A stretch of DNA of 64,000 nt from Lentinus brumalis. Taxonomy: Eukaryota; Basidiomycota; Agaricomycetes; Polyporales; Polyporaceae. Positions 38,401-49,118 of this stretch are shown here, piece by piece; positions within the stretch are counted from its first letter, which is position 1, and each line of letters begins with the position of its first letter. The stretch covers positions 1 through 64,000 of the forward strand of contig MARA01000078.1 of assembly GCA_001792895.1 (NCBI GenBank), in the 5' to 3' direction. The position numbers were made by a program, and so were the translations under genes. Below the pieces are notes generated by a model. The model ran no database searches. It was not told the origin of the DNA and saw nothing but the letters and a program-made list of their open reading frames with translations.

Positions 38401-40216
38401 CCTTCAGATTAATCTTGTGGTAGATATCTGAAGGAAGGTGATCGAGATGCGGGATATCGGAAGGGAAACAATCAGAAAACCTAGCTTTGAAAGCTGCGTC
38501 TTCTGATTGTAATTTCTCCACGAAAGCGAGTTCTTCAACACGTTGACGGACCGCAGCCACGATAGGCGGTGGTCCTGGGAGGTCCGGCTCCGCAGACGTT
38601 GCGGGGACGTTGAGTTTGATGTCACGTAGTAGGTCGCGGTGTTGCGTGACTTGTAGGTGGTCTCGGAGCAAGTCTTCTTCGCGTTTGAACGCGCGTCGAA
38701 GGGCAGGAGAGATGGGTGCGGGTGCTGGGTGTTGTACGGCGGGTCTGAGAATGTTCACGTTGTCTTCAGTCCAGAGCGCGCGTCGACTTACGTCGACGAG
38801 GAGCTTGTTCTGCGATAAGAAGGGAACACCAAGAATGACAGGGTAGCATAGTGTGGGAACAATAACAGCGCGGACTGCGCGGGAGGAGTACGACCCATCA
38901 GGAGCGGTGACTACGAACTTACACCACTCCCTCGCCTGCTGCTCCTTCCCTGCGAAAGCGTCCGTGAACGGCCACGGCTTGTGAAGAGTACGTCGGCGTA
39001 GGTTGTGGGCTTGGACGGTCGCTTCGCTGACCAGATTAACTGGTGCACCGGTGTCAATCAGCCCATCAACGGAGTCGAGGACAGGAGAAGACGCGATCTG
39101 CATGTTCCAGAGGAGATGTGGGGCAGTAGGAGGGCGTACGTACTCGGAGTACCAGACGTCGTCTTCGTCGGTTCCGAGGGCGCCGACGGTGTATGCGGGC
39201 GCAGCGTAGATGGCCGCGATGGGAGCGGTCGGCATGTAAGCGAGTTCTCCGTCGTCGTCGTCGTCATCGCTGTCGACGTTGGACAGAGAGGCGTCGGGAC
39301 CGGAGATGGCCGCAACCTTGTTCGGCTTCTTCCCCTTCACGTCGAGCTTCTGAGCTGCGAGTGCGTCCGCCAACGTGAGGACTTTGATACCACGATCCGG
39401 CCAGTCCTTGCAGTCACGTTGCAGGTGTCCGCAGTAGAACTTGCGGCAGCGGAAGCAGCCCTTATGGTCGCGGAGAAGTTGGCGTTCGGCCTCCGTGAGA
39501 CCGGGCATAGGGACACGAACGTCAGAGTTACCGGGGTTTGTCGACGAAGAGGGAGGAGGGCGAGTGGAAGAAGGAGTGTACGATGGTGTCTGTGAGCCGG
39601 CGGAGAGCTTCGCGAATTTCGCGTGCATGAGAGAGAGCTCTTGAACTTCAGCGGAACGCTTCGCCGTCCAGATCTTGTCTTCCTGGATCATGGCGCGCTT
39701 CCACTTGTTGTAGTCCGAGATCGCGAGGAGAGTATCGGTGTAGGCGTGTACTTGGAGACGATCAGAGAGGCGAGCGGTGATTTGCTCGCGCAGCGCGCCG
39801 TCGTTGAAGTGGAGCAAGGTCCCGGCGAGCAGGATGTTGCGCATCTCGAAGTCGCGGACATAGTTAGCGAATGTGACACCCGGGCGCATGCGCAAGGCGA
39901 GCATCTGAGAGCGTATGTTGCGATCCCAGTTGTCTTCCAGGAAGGTGGCGCGAAGATCGTTGAGAAAGTCCGTCCAAGTGAGTGCCTTCAGGGTCGCAGA
40001 GTTCGTATTGAACCAGGCTTGTACGAGGGGATCTTGGAAGCCGGCAGAGATGAACTCGATACGCTCAGAGATAGCGACGCCTTTGTGGGTGAAGTACCGT
40101 TGACAGGAGCTGTCCCACTGGACGAGCACCTCAGGAGTGATCTCGCCCGGGGTGAGGATAGGAGGTTGCTTCAGGACGGGGTGGAGGACCTGGGCTTGAC
40201 CGTTGTTCATCGCCAT
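35408..40216 (-). CDS. gag-pol: Gypsy-2 Gag-Pol polyprotein
   Basis: Uninterrupted 1602-codon frame. Gag occupies roughly residues 1-300 with a knuckle-like CFRCRKFYCGHLQRDC (C-X2-C-X6-H-X4-C). Protease active site IDTGAPVNLVS (~390), reverse transcriptase with YLDDIIIWS (~760), RNase H (STDTSDYCTGAVLSYG), integrase zinc module (HDSMGHFG ... CESCQRNK), then Asp in SIDFVGKLP and Asp in IVSDRDKLF. The third catalytic position, 35 residues on, is Lys (TDGSSKRTN, codon AAA at 36220-36218) where Glu is required. A chromodomain ends the protein (VDRIIDRRRRGRGWQYLIRW). Without the glutamate the integrase should be inactive, although everything else looks functional. The ATG at 40216 is used because no later one fits; protein-like reading extends further upstream. 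Confidence 0.95.
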   Translation of the reverse strand: MAMNNGQAQVLHPVLKQPPILTPGEITPEVLVQWDSSCQRYFTHKGVAISERIEFISAGFQDPLVQAWFNTNSATLKALTWTDFLNDLRATFLEDNWDRNIRSQMLALRMRPGVTFANYVRDFEMRNILLAGTLLHFNDGALREQITARLSDRLQVHAYTDTLLAISDYNKWKRAMIQEDKIWTAKRSAEVQELSLMHAKFAKLSAGSQTPSYTPSSTRPPPSSSTNPGNSDVRVPMPGLTEAERQLLRDHKGCFRCRKFYCGHLQRDCKDWPDRGIKVLTLADALAAQKLDVKGKKPNKVAAISGPDASLSNVDSDDDDDDGELAYMPTAPIAAIYAAPAYTVGALGTDEDDVWYSEYVRPPTAPHLLWNMQIASSPVLDSVDGLIDTGAPVNLVSEATVQAHNLRRRTLHKPWPFTDAFAGKEQQAREWCKFVVTAPDGSYSSRAVRAVIVPTLCYPVILGVPFLSQNKLLVDVSRRALWTEDNVNILRPAVQHPAPAPISPALRRAFKREEDLLRDHLQVTQHRDLLRDIKLNVPATSAEPDLPGPPPIVAAVRQRVEELAFVEKLQSEDAAFKARFSDCFPSDIPHLDHLPSDIYHKINLKDANMTIVRRQYDCPKKYREAFKTLLTQHLDAGRLRESSSPYASPCFLVPKADPTALPRWVNDYRVLNENTVPDVHPLPSIQEILSDCGRGKIWGKLDMTNSFFQTRVHPDHIKYTAITTPFGLYEWTVMPQGCRNAPSTHQRRMYSALRPYIGSICHVYLDDIIIWSQTLEEHRENVEKILNALRHNNLFCSLKKTDLFCVDLTFLGHHISRDGITPDGSKVDKVVSWPTPKSAQDVRSFLGLVRYISNFLPGLAHHTSLLNPLTSKEAERDFVWTPAHDRAFEATKQLVISHECLTTIDHSNHGDNRIFVSTDTSDYCTGAVLSYGPTLDMARPVAFESAQLSGAELNYPVHEKELLAIVRALKKWRVDLLGVPFVVFTDHRTLENFNHQKHLSRRQACWQEFLGQYDFVITYLKGADNSVADALSRLQPPPPPPAPDPCPSSPAFPIAALRLLRRASRSLLDCNPTTPLSPVAALGTLTITSDPAWLTRIRDGYADDRWCLRLLRSLATDNVDPLASLRNGLLDGAALAGVSVRDGLLFVGDRLCIPRVTEIREALYRIAHDSMGHFGAEKSYASLRDAYYWPHMRRDLEKLYVPGCESCQRNKSPTQRPRGPLHPLPVPTWKGQRISIDFVGKLPLDDGFDCLCTITCRLGSEIRLIPCRYDMSAEDFAELFFIHWYCENGLPIDIVSDRDKLFLSRFWKALHRLTGVDLKMSTSYHPETDGSSKRTNRTVIQMIRYHVERNQTGWSRALPLIRFQIMNTPNASTGFTPFQLRHGCSPRVLPPLVQSSTDEVLADFAEEGERAKALLQRIETDVLEAQDNLLLAKTQQAMNANAHRGPEMPYAVGDQVLLSTFHRRRDYCRRGDGRTAKFMVRYDGPHTVLKANPATSNYTLDLPPSTNVHPTFHASLLRPFIPNDDTLFPSRTHTEPGPIVTPDGQEEFFVDRIIDRRRRGRGWQYLIRWRGYGPGADTWLAGSEVSELEALDVFLHEHSLSE

Positions 40217-40853
40217 AGTCGGTATATGCGGGTGGTTCAGTTCGGTGAGAACGAAAGAGGAGTCTGACGAGGAAGAGGAGGAGTCTTCTTTGGCTTTACT
40301 GAGTATATGCGCGAACGGAGGGGGAACGAGTAGAAGAGAGGCCTCAACGGGGGGTAGGCGATCCGAGTGCGGTGTTGCGTGGTTGGATCGGGGAGTTCGG
40401 TTGGAGACGAGGAAAGCGATGCCGGTAGAGAGGGGAACAGAGGGGGAGAACGTTCAACAAAAGAAGACTCAACGAGCTCTTGAGCTTGTAGGAGGACGTT
40501 GTCTAGCGCATCCGCGAGGTCTGCGGATGCGCGTGAGGAGAGCTCCGTGAGAGGGCTGAGTACAGGTTCAGGGCTCGCAGAGGTCGTGTTGAGCGTCCGC
40601 TGGGTGAGTGAACGAGTGAGGAGAGAACGTGGGGTCGAGGGCGGGTGACGGGAGAACGACAGGTTGGGCAGCGGGAGACGGGAGACGGGAGAACGGGGAA
40701 GAGTTTGGACGGAGCGCGTCCTACTCGACAGGGTTTATAACGGGAGAACGGGTGTCCGCCAAAGGCGGGGAAGCTGGCGGGGTGTTCTAGGAGGACGTTC
40801 CGAAGGTTGGTTGTGCTCGTAGTTGATCAACTTGCACGGTGTTCAAAAAAAAG
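40217..40853 (-). other. Gypsy-2 leader with upstream Gag-like reading
   Basis: On the minus strand the frame of Gag-Pol stays open and protein-like upstream of the ATG (SSSDSSFVLTELNHPHIPT just before it). After a run of C near 40350 another frame continues the likeness (SPLTELSSRASADLADALDN). This suggests that the original Gag was about 130 residues longer and that one base changed at the C run. No conventional TGG primer-binding site follows the 5' LTR; the sequence there begins with a run of T. Confidence 0.5.
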
Positions 40854-41127
40854 TGTAAGTCGTCCGCCGGACGACTCCACTGGAAGATCACACAGAGGAG
40901 TGAACAGATACAAGCTGCGATGTCCAAGTAAGAAGTAAGTAAGCTAACACATGAGCGGGCGAGCACAACAGACGAGACGTACCTGCGATGTCCAAGTAAG
41001 AAGTAAGGAACATCGCAGGCGGCGAGAGCGGTATATATAGAGACGTAGTTCCAGGAAAGGGAATCTGTGATACAAATATGGTAGGAAGGCAGGCGCTCGC
41101 GTGGTAACACACAGCGCGTGTGTTACA
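40854..41127 (-). repeat. Gypsy-2 5' LTR
   Basis: 274 bases, two substitutions from the 3' LTR. It is the promoter-bearing LTR of this minus-strand element, with TATATATA near 41031-41040. Confidence 0.95.
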
Positions 41128-41132
41128 AGGAT

Positions 41133-43223
41133 ATGTTGACGCAGAACGCGGCGGTCGAAAACGTGTGGTGGATTAGAGCACGATGTCCTCTGCGGCGCAC
41201 GTGTAAGCCAAGAATACCTGTCAGGGTGTTGATGTGGAGGAGAAGGGGCGGATGCACGATGACAGCGTCGACCGCGCTGTACGGCAGCATGACTCATGGG
41301 TCTACCTCGATACGTGAACTGTCCCAGCACATCTTCGTATGAGAGGGAAGGCATATGCGATGCAATTTATGCAGACCGATTAGTTGGAGGGAGCGAGATG
41401 GGCAAAAGCGGATGCGGCGTGCCGGCAGTAATTGGCAAGGAAAGTGTAATCTGAGAGACGAAAGTCCATGCCAGGAACTGCAACTGAGACGGAGATGTCA
41501 GGGGACGAGGAAGGTTCAATTGAATAGGATACAGGGGTTGCACCTTGTTCCACACACAAGCGTATAGATGGGCATGGGAGCAGTGCATGCAGACGTTTGA
41601 AAGTGGTCGAGGCCAGGTAGAAGCACGCACAGTGAGTCTGTTACTCGGATTGCACTAGTTCTCCTGTGAACTGGAGTCAAAAACTCGTGCAAAGAGGAGA
41701 CGGGGTTACAAAGTTGGGCCCACGCAGGACTACAGTGTGATCGGGTTCAAAACAACAATGTGTTCGGATTTTTGCTGTGGTACACGAGGTTGGCCATAAG
41801 TCCGAGGAGTCAATGCGCTAGCACGAAGAAGGCACAGCACAGTACAGGAATAACCGAGAAAGTGGTGCTGTAGATCTCTACACAGGATGCACGCGAGTGA
41901 ATAAGGAGCGAGGGAGACTGTCGATTGGGGCTGACGAGCACAGCAAGGGAGGCCGTCAGCGTCGTATCGATGTATTCACATGGGGAGTTGGACTTCCAGC
42001 AAAAACATTGCCCGTGTTTGAACAGTCTACGCAGATCTTTATTGGGAAGGTCTGAGCGCGACGGCACAGGGGGTGACAGAATGCACTTACCAGGTGGTTT
42101 AGAAGCAGCAGCGTGGCAACTTGGGTTTTACGGCAGGTTCACCCCAATGGTGTGGGTTGATTATATTGTATCTGTGATCATACATACGTGAGGCACGTAC
42201 AGACGCCGAAGACGTGCTCTTAGGGTTTGAACCATTGGCTTCTGACGACCCTCCACCCCCGGTCGGACATTGCAGGGTGTGGGTTCCCAGGAAATCCATT
42301 TTGGCTGGACAATCGCTTCGCACAGATGATGGCAAACAGTAAAAGACGCTAATTGGTGGGAGAAGCAGCACAGGCATGAGTGTGGTGTGCATGTTACGAA
42401 ACTCTTCGTCTCGTAACAACCATCGATGGAAATACATGGAAGGCCTGGACTCGCAGTCCGATGGCACAACCGAATCTGGTCCGTCAGCCCATGAAAGTCA
42501 GCCCATGAAAGCCGCTTGCTACCAGCGTTGCATGGTCAGAAGCACCTCATGGAAGTCGTTTGCGCCATCGGTGGATGTCTAGCAGTGTGGCGCTGTCGGA
42601 GAAGTTGTGACAATATCGGATAATAACCGGCAGCAAGTGATCGTTAACTGTATATGAAAATGATCTAAGTCCTTCGTCAGTTATATGTGAAGCATATGTC
42701 CAAACAGAAACAAGTGCCCGTTCATGCCTTGCGAGGGGTACCTGCAACGGATCACGCTGCAACTCTCTCGGGATCGCTTGTTTGGGTGAACGACTACATG
42801 GCACATGGATCCATACGGTGGCTAAACGGTGCTCCGCGCCGGTCCACCGCTCGAGAGCGCCTGTCAAACTTCGATAACACGTGCACGTGTTGAGTTGTGC
42901 TTCTCCTCCTATTGTTGTGTAGACTATGTCATACACCTTTGAACAACACCCTTTGGGTGTAGATGATGCAAACATACATCAGAGACTCTCCACCTTGCAC
43001 GTGACGAGCGAGTTCACTTGGTTCGGTCATCGTTGATTTCTCTCCAGGGAGGGAAAAAGCCCCACTGCTGACGTCTGTCACCCTCCGCGGCCAGACGTGC
43101 AAGCCCACTGTTGTGTTCGACACCTTTATCTTCGCGGCGAAGCGGTATAGCGTTCACTGCAAGCGTCTTGCTGGCTGCCCACGTCCTTGGACGGACGACT
43201 CCATTCTGCAACAATATCCTTTA
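41133..43223. other. Gene-poor right flank of Gypsy-2
   Basis: No gene can be supported. A minus-strand frame at 42975-42547 (142 codons, with VWTYASHITDEGLRSFSYTV) looks more protein-like than its surroundings and could be an exon of an unknown host gene. The rest shows short frames only. Confidence 0.3.
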
Positions 43224-43561
43224 GGAGAAAAGGAGATAGCAAAAAGAGCGGGGGCAAACGGTGGAGAAATGAGCAATATACAGGGGGAGGAAGCACCCTG
43301 TATGCTGCCAGGAGTGGGGTATTGCCATATTTGGCAGGAAGCAGTCGGGAGGTGCGGCGGCATATAAGCACTGTAAATGGATGCACAGGAGGCACAGGAC
43401 AGATGAGATTAGGCTGTTATCTATAGATAACAGCCACTGGGGCCAGATCTACTGATAAGGGGCTTCCGGGAGGGCCCCTGCCATATTGGGTAGCCCCAGG
43501 AGGCTTCCCTGGGGAGTTGTAATACATCACGAACCTGGCCTGCATATGATGTAAAGCCCTC
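43224..43561 (+). repeat. Dispersed repeat B, copy 2
   Basis: Nearly identical to 27240-27571, with the same perfect 24-base palindrome at about 43414-43437. A few single-base gaps separate the copies. Flanks differ on both sides. Confidence 0.85.
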
Positions 43562-45227
43562 GGTCACCATATGACAGGTACACATACCAGAAGCAGTTTC
43601 TGAACGACACCTGCAGTTGGACTTGCAGCTACATACATGGAGGCGCAGGGTGAACACTGGGCTGTACTACCTCCGCACCCAAGCCCCCACCTACCCCTCC
43701 CCTTTGGTGTGGGAACTCTGCCGCCGCCGTCCACTGCGCGTACAGCAGACAAGCATTTCACCATCTTTGCGCAGCCCACAGAGGCACCTGCATGCGACCC
43801 GTGTGAAGCGTAACCTCTGCAGGCATGTTTGCTTCCCGACCTCCAACTTCCTTCTGTACAACCATTGCTCGGTGATGTTCGATAGCATCGGCCATCCCAT
43901 GTGCATCCTCTCCATTCTTGTCCGTGTTCTTTCATTACATGCGTTCTGTTCTCTAACTTCTCTTCCTCGTCCGGTTGCACCTGTACCTTCTCCTTCTCCT
44001 CATCTGTTGTCCACTTTTCAGAATGTTGGTCTTACTTCCCAGTTCATTCTCCTCTCCAAAAATAACTACAAAATATGTCTCCTTGTACCAACTCTTGTAC
44101 TATACTACTACTATGTACGTGCTCCATATACCACAGTCTCTCTCTCGCTGTCTCTTATTGCCTGCACCGCTGCTGTAACTCCGGCATATGAATGAGTGTG
44201 TCATCAACCCGCATCGATCCCGATCGTTATCTTGATGCTCAGTGAAGTATATATAACAGCCCAGCCCTCGCTAACTTCCTCTTTCCCACACCCTCTCCCA
44301 TCCCTCCCTACTGGTTTGTCTTCGTTGTCACACCTCCCTCCTCTTTCTGCTATCCTCCTTCGTCCTGACCCGCACCAGACCCATTCCATGTCATTACTGT
44401 CGGCATTCATTTGATGATCAACACAGGTGCTCTCCTCGGCCATATGTAGCTCCACATTGCACTTGACTAAGTGGGGGCATCACCCAGTAACACGTAGCAT
44501 GAGCTCCATCTCTACATCTTTGAAAAACATAGTACTAATATATATTTTCGCAGACTCTTTCTTTCATGTTTCCATATCTTAACACACAATGCATGCTCCT
44601 CCATGGGCGTAGACACTTTTTCACTCCCGGTGCACTGCAACACTCGGATGTCCCCTCTCGCTCGCTCGTCAGATGCAGCACCCCACCCCATCCCCCCCCC
44701 TCCCTTCCCTCAATGTGTGGGCTGTACTGATTTGTCCTTGCTGGGACCCCCCTCTCTCTCTTCCCATACTATGACTCACTCTCACTTTCCTCAATGTATG
44801 GACCTGTTCACTTTGTCCCTTGGGCAGTTCTGTCCTGCACATCTCACCGACGACCCCCCTCACCCCCCCTCCGTACTCCTCCTGGTGCCGTTGCTTCTCC
44901 CACTTCCTGTTTCGTCTATGCTGCGAGCATTGGCATATCTATGGCTATGCCGCTGCATGCCCTCGAAGTGGTGCTCACATGTTGTCCCCCCCCCTGCTGC
45001 AGCACATGTGCCCGGGCGTGAATTTGTGCCACGCTTTAGGCCGGTGCACTGCACCTCAATTGTTGCCACCGCCATCGACCTTAACCGTCTCACCCTCTCC
45101 ATTTCTCCCGCCTCGCCTTCACTTAATCTCAGCATGCCCGCCATCAACTGGCGTGACTTCATGGCACATATCTGGCCACAACTTCCCCTCCGCTTAACAA
45201 CACAAGCTCTTACTTTATCCTACCCAG
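43562..45227. other. Pyrimidine-rich stretch with possible upstream exons
   Basis: Long plus-strand open stretches here are Pro/Ser/Leu-rich and due largely to CT-rich sequence. After a CTGCAG acceptor at about 45003 the reading FVPRFRPVHCTSIVATAIDL and following to 45190 looks protein-like and may be an upstream exon of the gene below; no fitting donor was found. Confidence 0.35.
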
Positions 45228-45586
45228 GTCCTCGCTTCCCTATTCACCTCTTATCCCGCTGATCGGTACACCTTCCTCTACACCAAGCTTTGCGTGGTGT
45301 GTCTCCCTCCTCCCAGTGTTGATTCAAGTTTACTGACACTGCTGCAGATGCTTCTAAATATCGGCTTCGTTGCCGTCCCAAACAATAAACGTGCCTTCCA
45401 ACCACCCGGTTTCCTTGCCCTCCTCGATCCTGGTCTCTTTGTCTACAACCCTGTATGTCTGCATCTATGTCTATCATACGCGATTCCTCTAAACACTTGC
45501 AGCTCGACTTTGCCGGCAATGTCGCCATACACCTCATCATCCAGGACATATACATGTTGTTGTCCATCCTCGCCCCACCCAGCTGA
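45228..45586 (+). CDS. 3' part of a multi-exon gene of unknown function
   Basis: Three exons joined in phase 0: 45228-45296 (VLASLFTSYPADRYTFLYTK), 45348-45452 (NIGFVAVPNNKRAFQPPGFL), 45503-45586 (LDFAGNVAIHLIIQDIYMLL), stop TGA. Introns of 51 and 50 nt have GTGTGT and GTATGT donors and GCAG acceptors; a pyrimidine tract and TACCCAG precede the first exon. I do not recognise the family, but the splice pattern is consistent. The 5' end of the gene is unresolved. Confidence 0.55.
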
Positions 45587-46659
45587 TCTTCCTCCAGGCT
45601 TGCCTTCCTTCTTGGGCTGCGGTGGGGTCTCCACTTTGGGGTCTTTCAAGTCCGCTGTTCCTGAAGATGACCCATTCCGTTCATAGTGTACTGCTTGCAA
45701 CTTGTCTATCCTGTACTCTTAGCATCTCAGTAGGCTGCGTTTGAACCATATTGATGTTGATTGCTCTGATGCTCCCACTTTATGGCTACTGGACTAATGC
45801 CAAATCAAGCATACACATTGGCAACCCTCATCAATAACTTCAAACTAGCCTTGCTGTCCCGTCGACACTGTAAGTCTGTACATATGATTTCTGCTCTGCC
45901 TGATACTGACATATTGCACAGTTCTCAGCCCCACCCCGTCGTCACAAATGCAAACTCAAGCTATGTCCTTCCCAGCTCCCTTCTTCAGAACTCGCACGCT
46001 TATCAATGTCTGCTTCCTCAGCTCCCCACATGCCTGTCAATGGCTCCCTATGTCCTGCTTGTTGCGGATTACTAGGTTGACTCCCCTCTCTAGCCACCGT
46101 TCATGTCGATACCCATGCCTGTTGCACGCATATGACCTCTTCTGTCTGAACCACGCATCACATATGTATGAAAGACTCAATGACACCATTTCTCGTATAT
46201 TATGTTCGCAGACCTCGCCTGCCATTCCCTGATAGACGTAAAAACTCTCGTGGCCAGGACCACCTGGAGTGCTATGCTTATGACATACTGAGCATGGGAA
46301 TAGGATGGATTACATGTCATACTTACAGATGACAGACACTAGTTTATGGGCAATGTTCTCATTGGCTGCACTATTGATGGGTGCATGCTTAGCTGGACAT
46401 AATTTGGATTGCATTCAGCTGGGCATGCATCCATTGATGTGCTTACATAAGCATATACACCCTTAATATTACTCAAGGTTCCACAACTAAGGACCATTTA
46501 CAAAATTGATAACACAGTTCAGCAGTTGCATGATGAACAAGTGGTGCAATGGTACACATTAGAATTACTTACTAGTAGAAGTCCTGGATTATGATTAAGT
46601 AGCCCCAGCCCTTGTAGTATGAGTATATATGTATATACATATACAGCCAAGTACAAGCT
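45587..46659. other. No gene recognised
   Basis: Short frames only; no repeats shared with the rest of the window. Confidence 0.35.
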
Positions 46660-47145
46660 ATGTTGAAACCTGTCATGCTTTGTCAATTATCTCACAACCA
46701 TTCAGAAACCTTTGTACTGAGAGTTTATCTTGAAAATGAGGTCCTTCTTCAGTATCATGGTTCACCAAACAGATTTTGCAGTTTTATGCAAGCTAAACAC
46801 TTGCATAAGTGGCATGTGCCATCCAGAATCATGTTGAGTATTACAAGCTGTGGGCTGTACAAAACCCCCACCAATCATAACTTGCCAGTAATGGCCCACT
46901 CTAAGGCAAGTCAGATGTACTGGGTCTGTGGTATTGTCTATTATGCAGATGATGATGGAGAGAAGCATTTTGTCTGCAGGTTCATTGACAAAACAGGAGG
47001 CATATGGTTTCATGGTGGTGTATCATGATGATGTGGTGAATTTCTCACCAAAGAGATTACAGACTATAGACAAGTATGACTCTGAAAGATATTATAAAAT
47101 TACTAAGAGCAGCAGAGATCCCCCCAAGTTATATGCTATGTTGTA
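46660..47145 (+). pseudogene. Relic resembling a ubiquitin-peptidase-like C-terminal domain
   Basis: Reads QMYWVCGIVYYADDDGEKHF, then VCRFIDKTGGIWFHGG, and after a frame change DDVVNFSPKRLQTI. The pattern (Gly-Ile-Val-Tyr ... His-Phe ... Gly-x-x-Trp-Phe-His-Asp-Gly) recalls the C-terminal block of C19 ubiquitin peptidases found in basidiomycete mobile elements. The family call is from memory and tentative; the relic is frame-broken. Confidence 0.3.
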
Positions 47146-48514
47146 AGTATTATATCTGCGGCATGGGGTGTGACCTATGACCACCCTGAGTCACCAGAGC
47201 AGTGCAGAGGCACCCGCAAATTGCCATTTTTGGCAGTCTAAACACCCAAAAATCGAGACAAAATGGGCTCTGGAGGGCCTGTACCTGTGACCCATAACAT
47301 GGTGTGACCTGTGATTTGCTGCATAGGACCAATTAGTACAGTATTCAGAAATGCTTCTTTGGTACTGGATCTGATGCCCTTCAAACCATGACCACCAAGT
47401 TCCTAGTGTTCATGGTCAGTGACAGACTCAACCCAGAGCACCACAATTTTGGCATGTGTCCATTTGCAAATGCCATTCAACTGCTTCCAAAAATAGTCCT
47501 TATAGTGAAAAAGGGGTTTATCATCGATGAGGAATGAGGAGAGTTGTCCTCTATGGACAATGATTTCTGCCAGCAGAGGTAATGACAACTGATGTCACGG
47601 AAAAGTTGTTGGAACTCCAATAGTCAGTGGTAAGTGATTATATAAGGCCTAGTAACAAAGTTTCTTATCTTCAAGAGCCCTAGCCTAGGGCTAGGAGTAT
47701 ACAGCTCTATAGCACAAGTCCAGCATGATCCTGTGCTCACAACAAGCCTGAACATTGCTCCATCATTGTAGTAGATCAGAATGTGGTAGACTTGAAAAAT
47801 GCTGTGAGGCAGACTTGTATTTACACTGTGCTGCACTGCACTCTCTGTCTCTCTACCTACTTCTATGTACTGCAGCTTAGTAATGTATGTCACCTTTAAG
47901 CTGGGCTGAGCCAAGCTCTGGAGAAGGTTGGCCAGCAACCTTTCAGGCTGAAGGTCAACTATTGAGCTCAGACCAGAAACAAGATGAGTATCACTCTTGT
48001 TACTTATGGTTGACCGCACACAAACCCTCAAATATGTCTCAATAGGGTTCTGTTGTCTCAATAGGACTCTGAACAGCCCCTTCTGAGATACTACCCACTG
48101 CTTGATGACTTGAGCTCAGGCTAAGCACAGCTCAGGTTGGGACAGAGCCATCTTGTAGAGCCTGGCCTGAGGTTGAAGCAGGCTGTAGCGGTCGCAGCTG
48201 AGCCAGTATCTATACCATTCATGTAGTCTCATATATAGAGATGTCATTACCCTCCAATAACATCAGTAACAGGGTGGATTGCAGCAATAAGTACTGGATG
48301 ACATTCAAACTTTGTGGCTTCTGATTGGCTCGATAAGCCTGGTCAGCACGCGAAATCTTTCATGCATGGGCTAAAATGACATCACTGGATGGTTCTTGGG
48401 GCTGACCGGGCTTAGCTAAAGCAATAAGCAAAAAAGAAAGGCCAGAACCGATGCGTAAACGCAAAATTTGGCAACGAACCAAAGCAAAAGGCCCATTCTT
48501 GTTGCCTGTTTGTG
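47146..48514. other. No gene recognised
   Basis: AT-rich. Contains phrases (GTGACCTATGACC, GTGACCTGTGATT) like those near 15755-15870, suggesting a related old repeat. The open minus-strand stretch at 48061-47624 has no family likeness. Confidence 0.35.
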
Positions 48515-48745
48515 CAGTTCTATGCTCGATAAGTGAGCGTCAAATGTTGTAAGCAGGAACTTTATCCGTCCTTTTAGGAAATGATGTTGTTTATGCAAAG
48601 ATAAGTACATCTTGATGGGATGGATTGCATCTATGTCTTCTAGATGTAAGTACTCAATGGATGGCACCAACGAGAACTGTTAGCATCACATCTCTCTCAA
48701 TATGTATCCAATCCTGACAAATGTCATGCTGTTGGAAAGCTACCG
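48515..48745 (-). repeat. Dispersed repeat D, copy 1
   Basis: Inverted relative of 63645-63890, sharing for example ATGGGATGGATTGCATCTAT and ATCACATCTCTCTCAATA. Moderately diverged. No coding established. Confidence 0.75.
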
Positions 48746-49118
48746 GAATGCTCTAAAGAAATGGCAGTGTTTAAAGCTATGCCAATTGGTGTTTTCTTAT
48801 AGCATGAGGACATTGATCATTGGCATTAATGGCATATGGCCATGAGCTTGTTCAACATTCAACATGGGCACCAATAGAGCTCAGAACTTTGATCTAGATC
48901 ACATGTCAGCATGAGGCAAATGACTATATAGTACAATTTCTCATGATGCATGAGCTCATAATGCATAAAATCCTATGATGCACGACAGATCGTGGGGACC
49001 AAGCCCGTCAGGGAATTATGCATGCAACCCCATATTGCATAGAGCATATGCATATCTGTGATATGCATGAAGGGATTTGCCATTTATGGTATGTTAAGCG
49101 ACCATCCAGTGTTGCCCA
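48746..49118. other. No gene recognised
   Basis: AT-rich spacer with short GCATG/CATGC-type words; probably holds the 5' end of the pogo-like element that follows, but its terminal inverted repeat could not be identified. Confidence 0.3.

Larger units (their letters stand above)
35066..41127 (-). mobile_element. Gypsy-2: young chromodomain Ty3/Gypsy element
   Basis: Complete element on the minus strand: 274-base LTRs at 35066-35339 and 40854-41127 that differ at two positions, flanked by the 5-base duplication AGGAT (35061-35065 and 41128-41132). LTRs start TGTAA and end TTACA. A polypurine tract (GGATGGGGAAGAG on the minus strand) adjoins the 3' LTR. A single frame encodes Gag, protease, RT, RNase H, integrase and a chromodomain (chromovirus, Tf1-like group). 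Confidence 0.97.

Noticed and set aside
39005..40267. Long plus-strand frames over Gypsy-2 gag
   Set aside because: Complement of an intact gag-pol; no independent support.
44603..45262. 219-codon plus-strand frame as a single-exon gene
   Set aside because: Composition-driven (CT-rich); the last part is better explained as an intron acceptor and exon of the three-exon gene.
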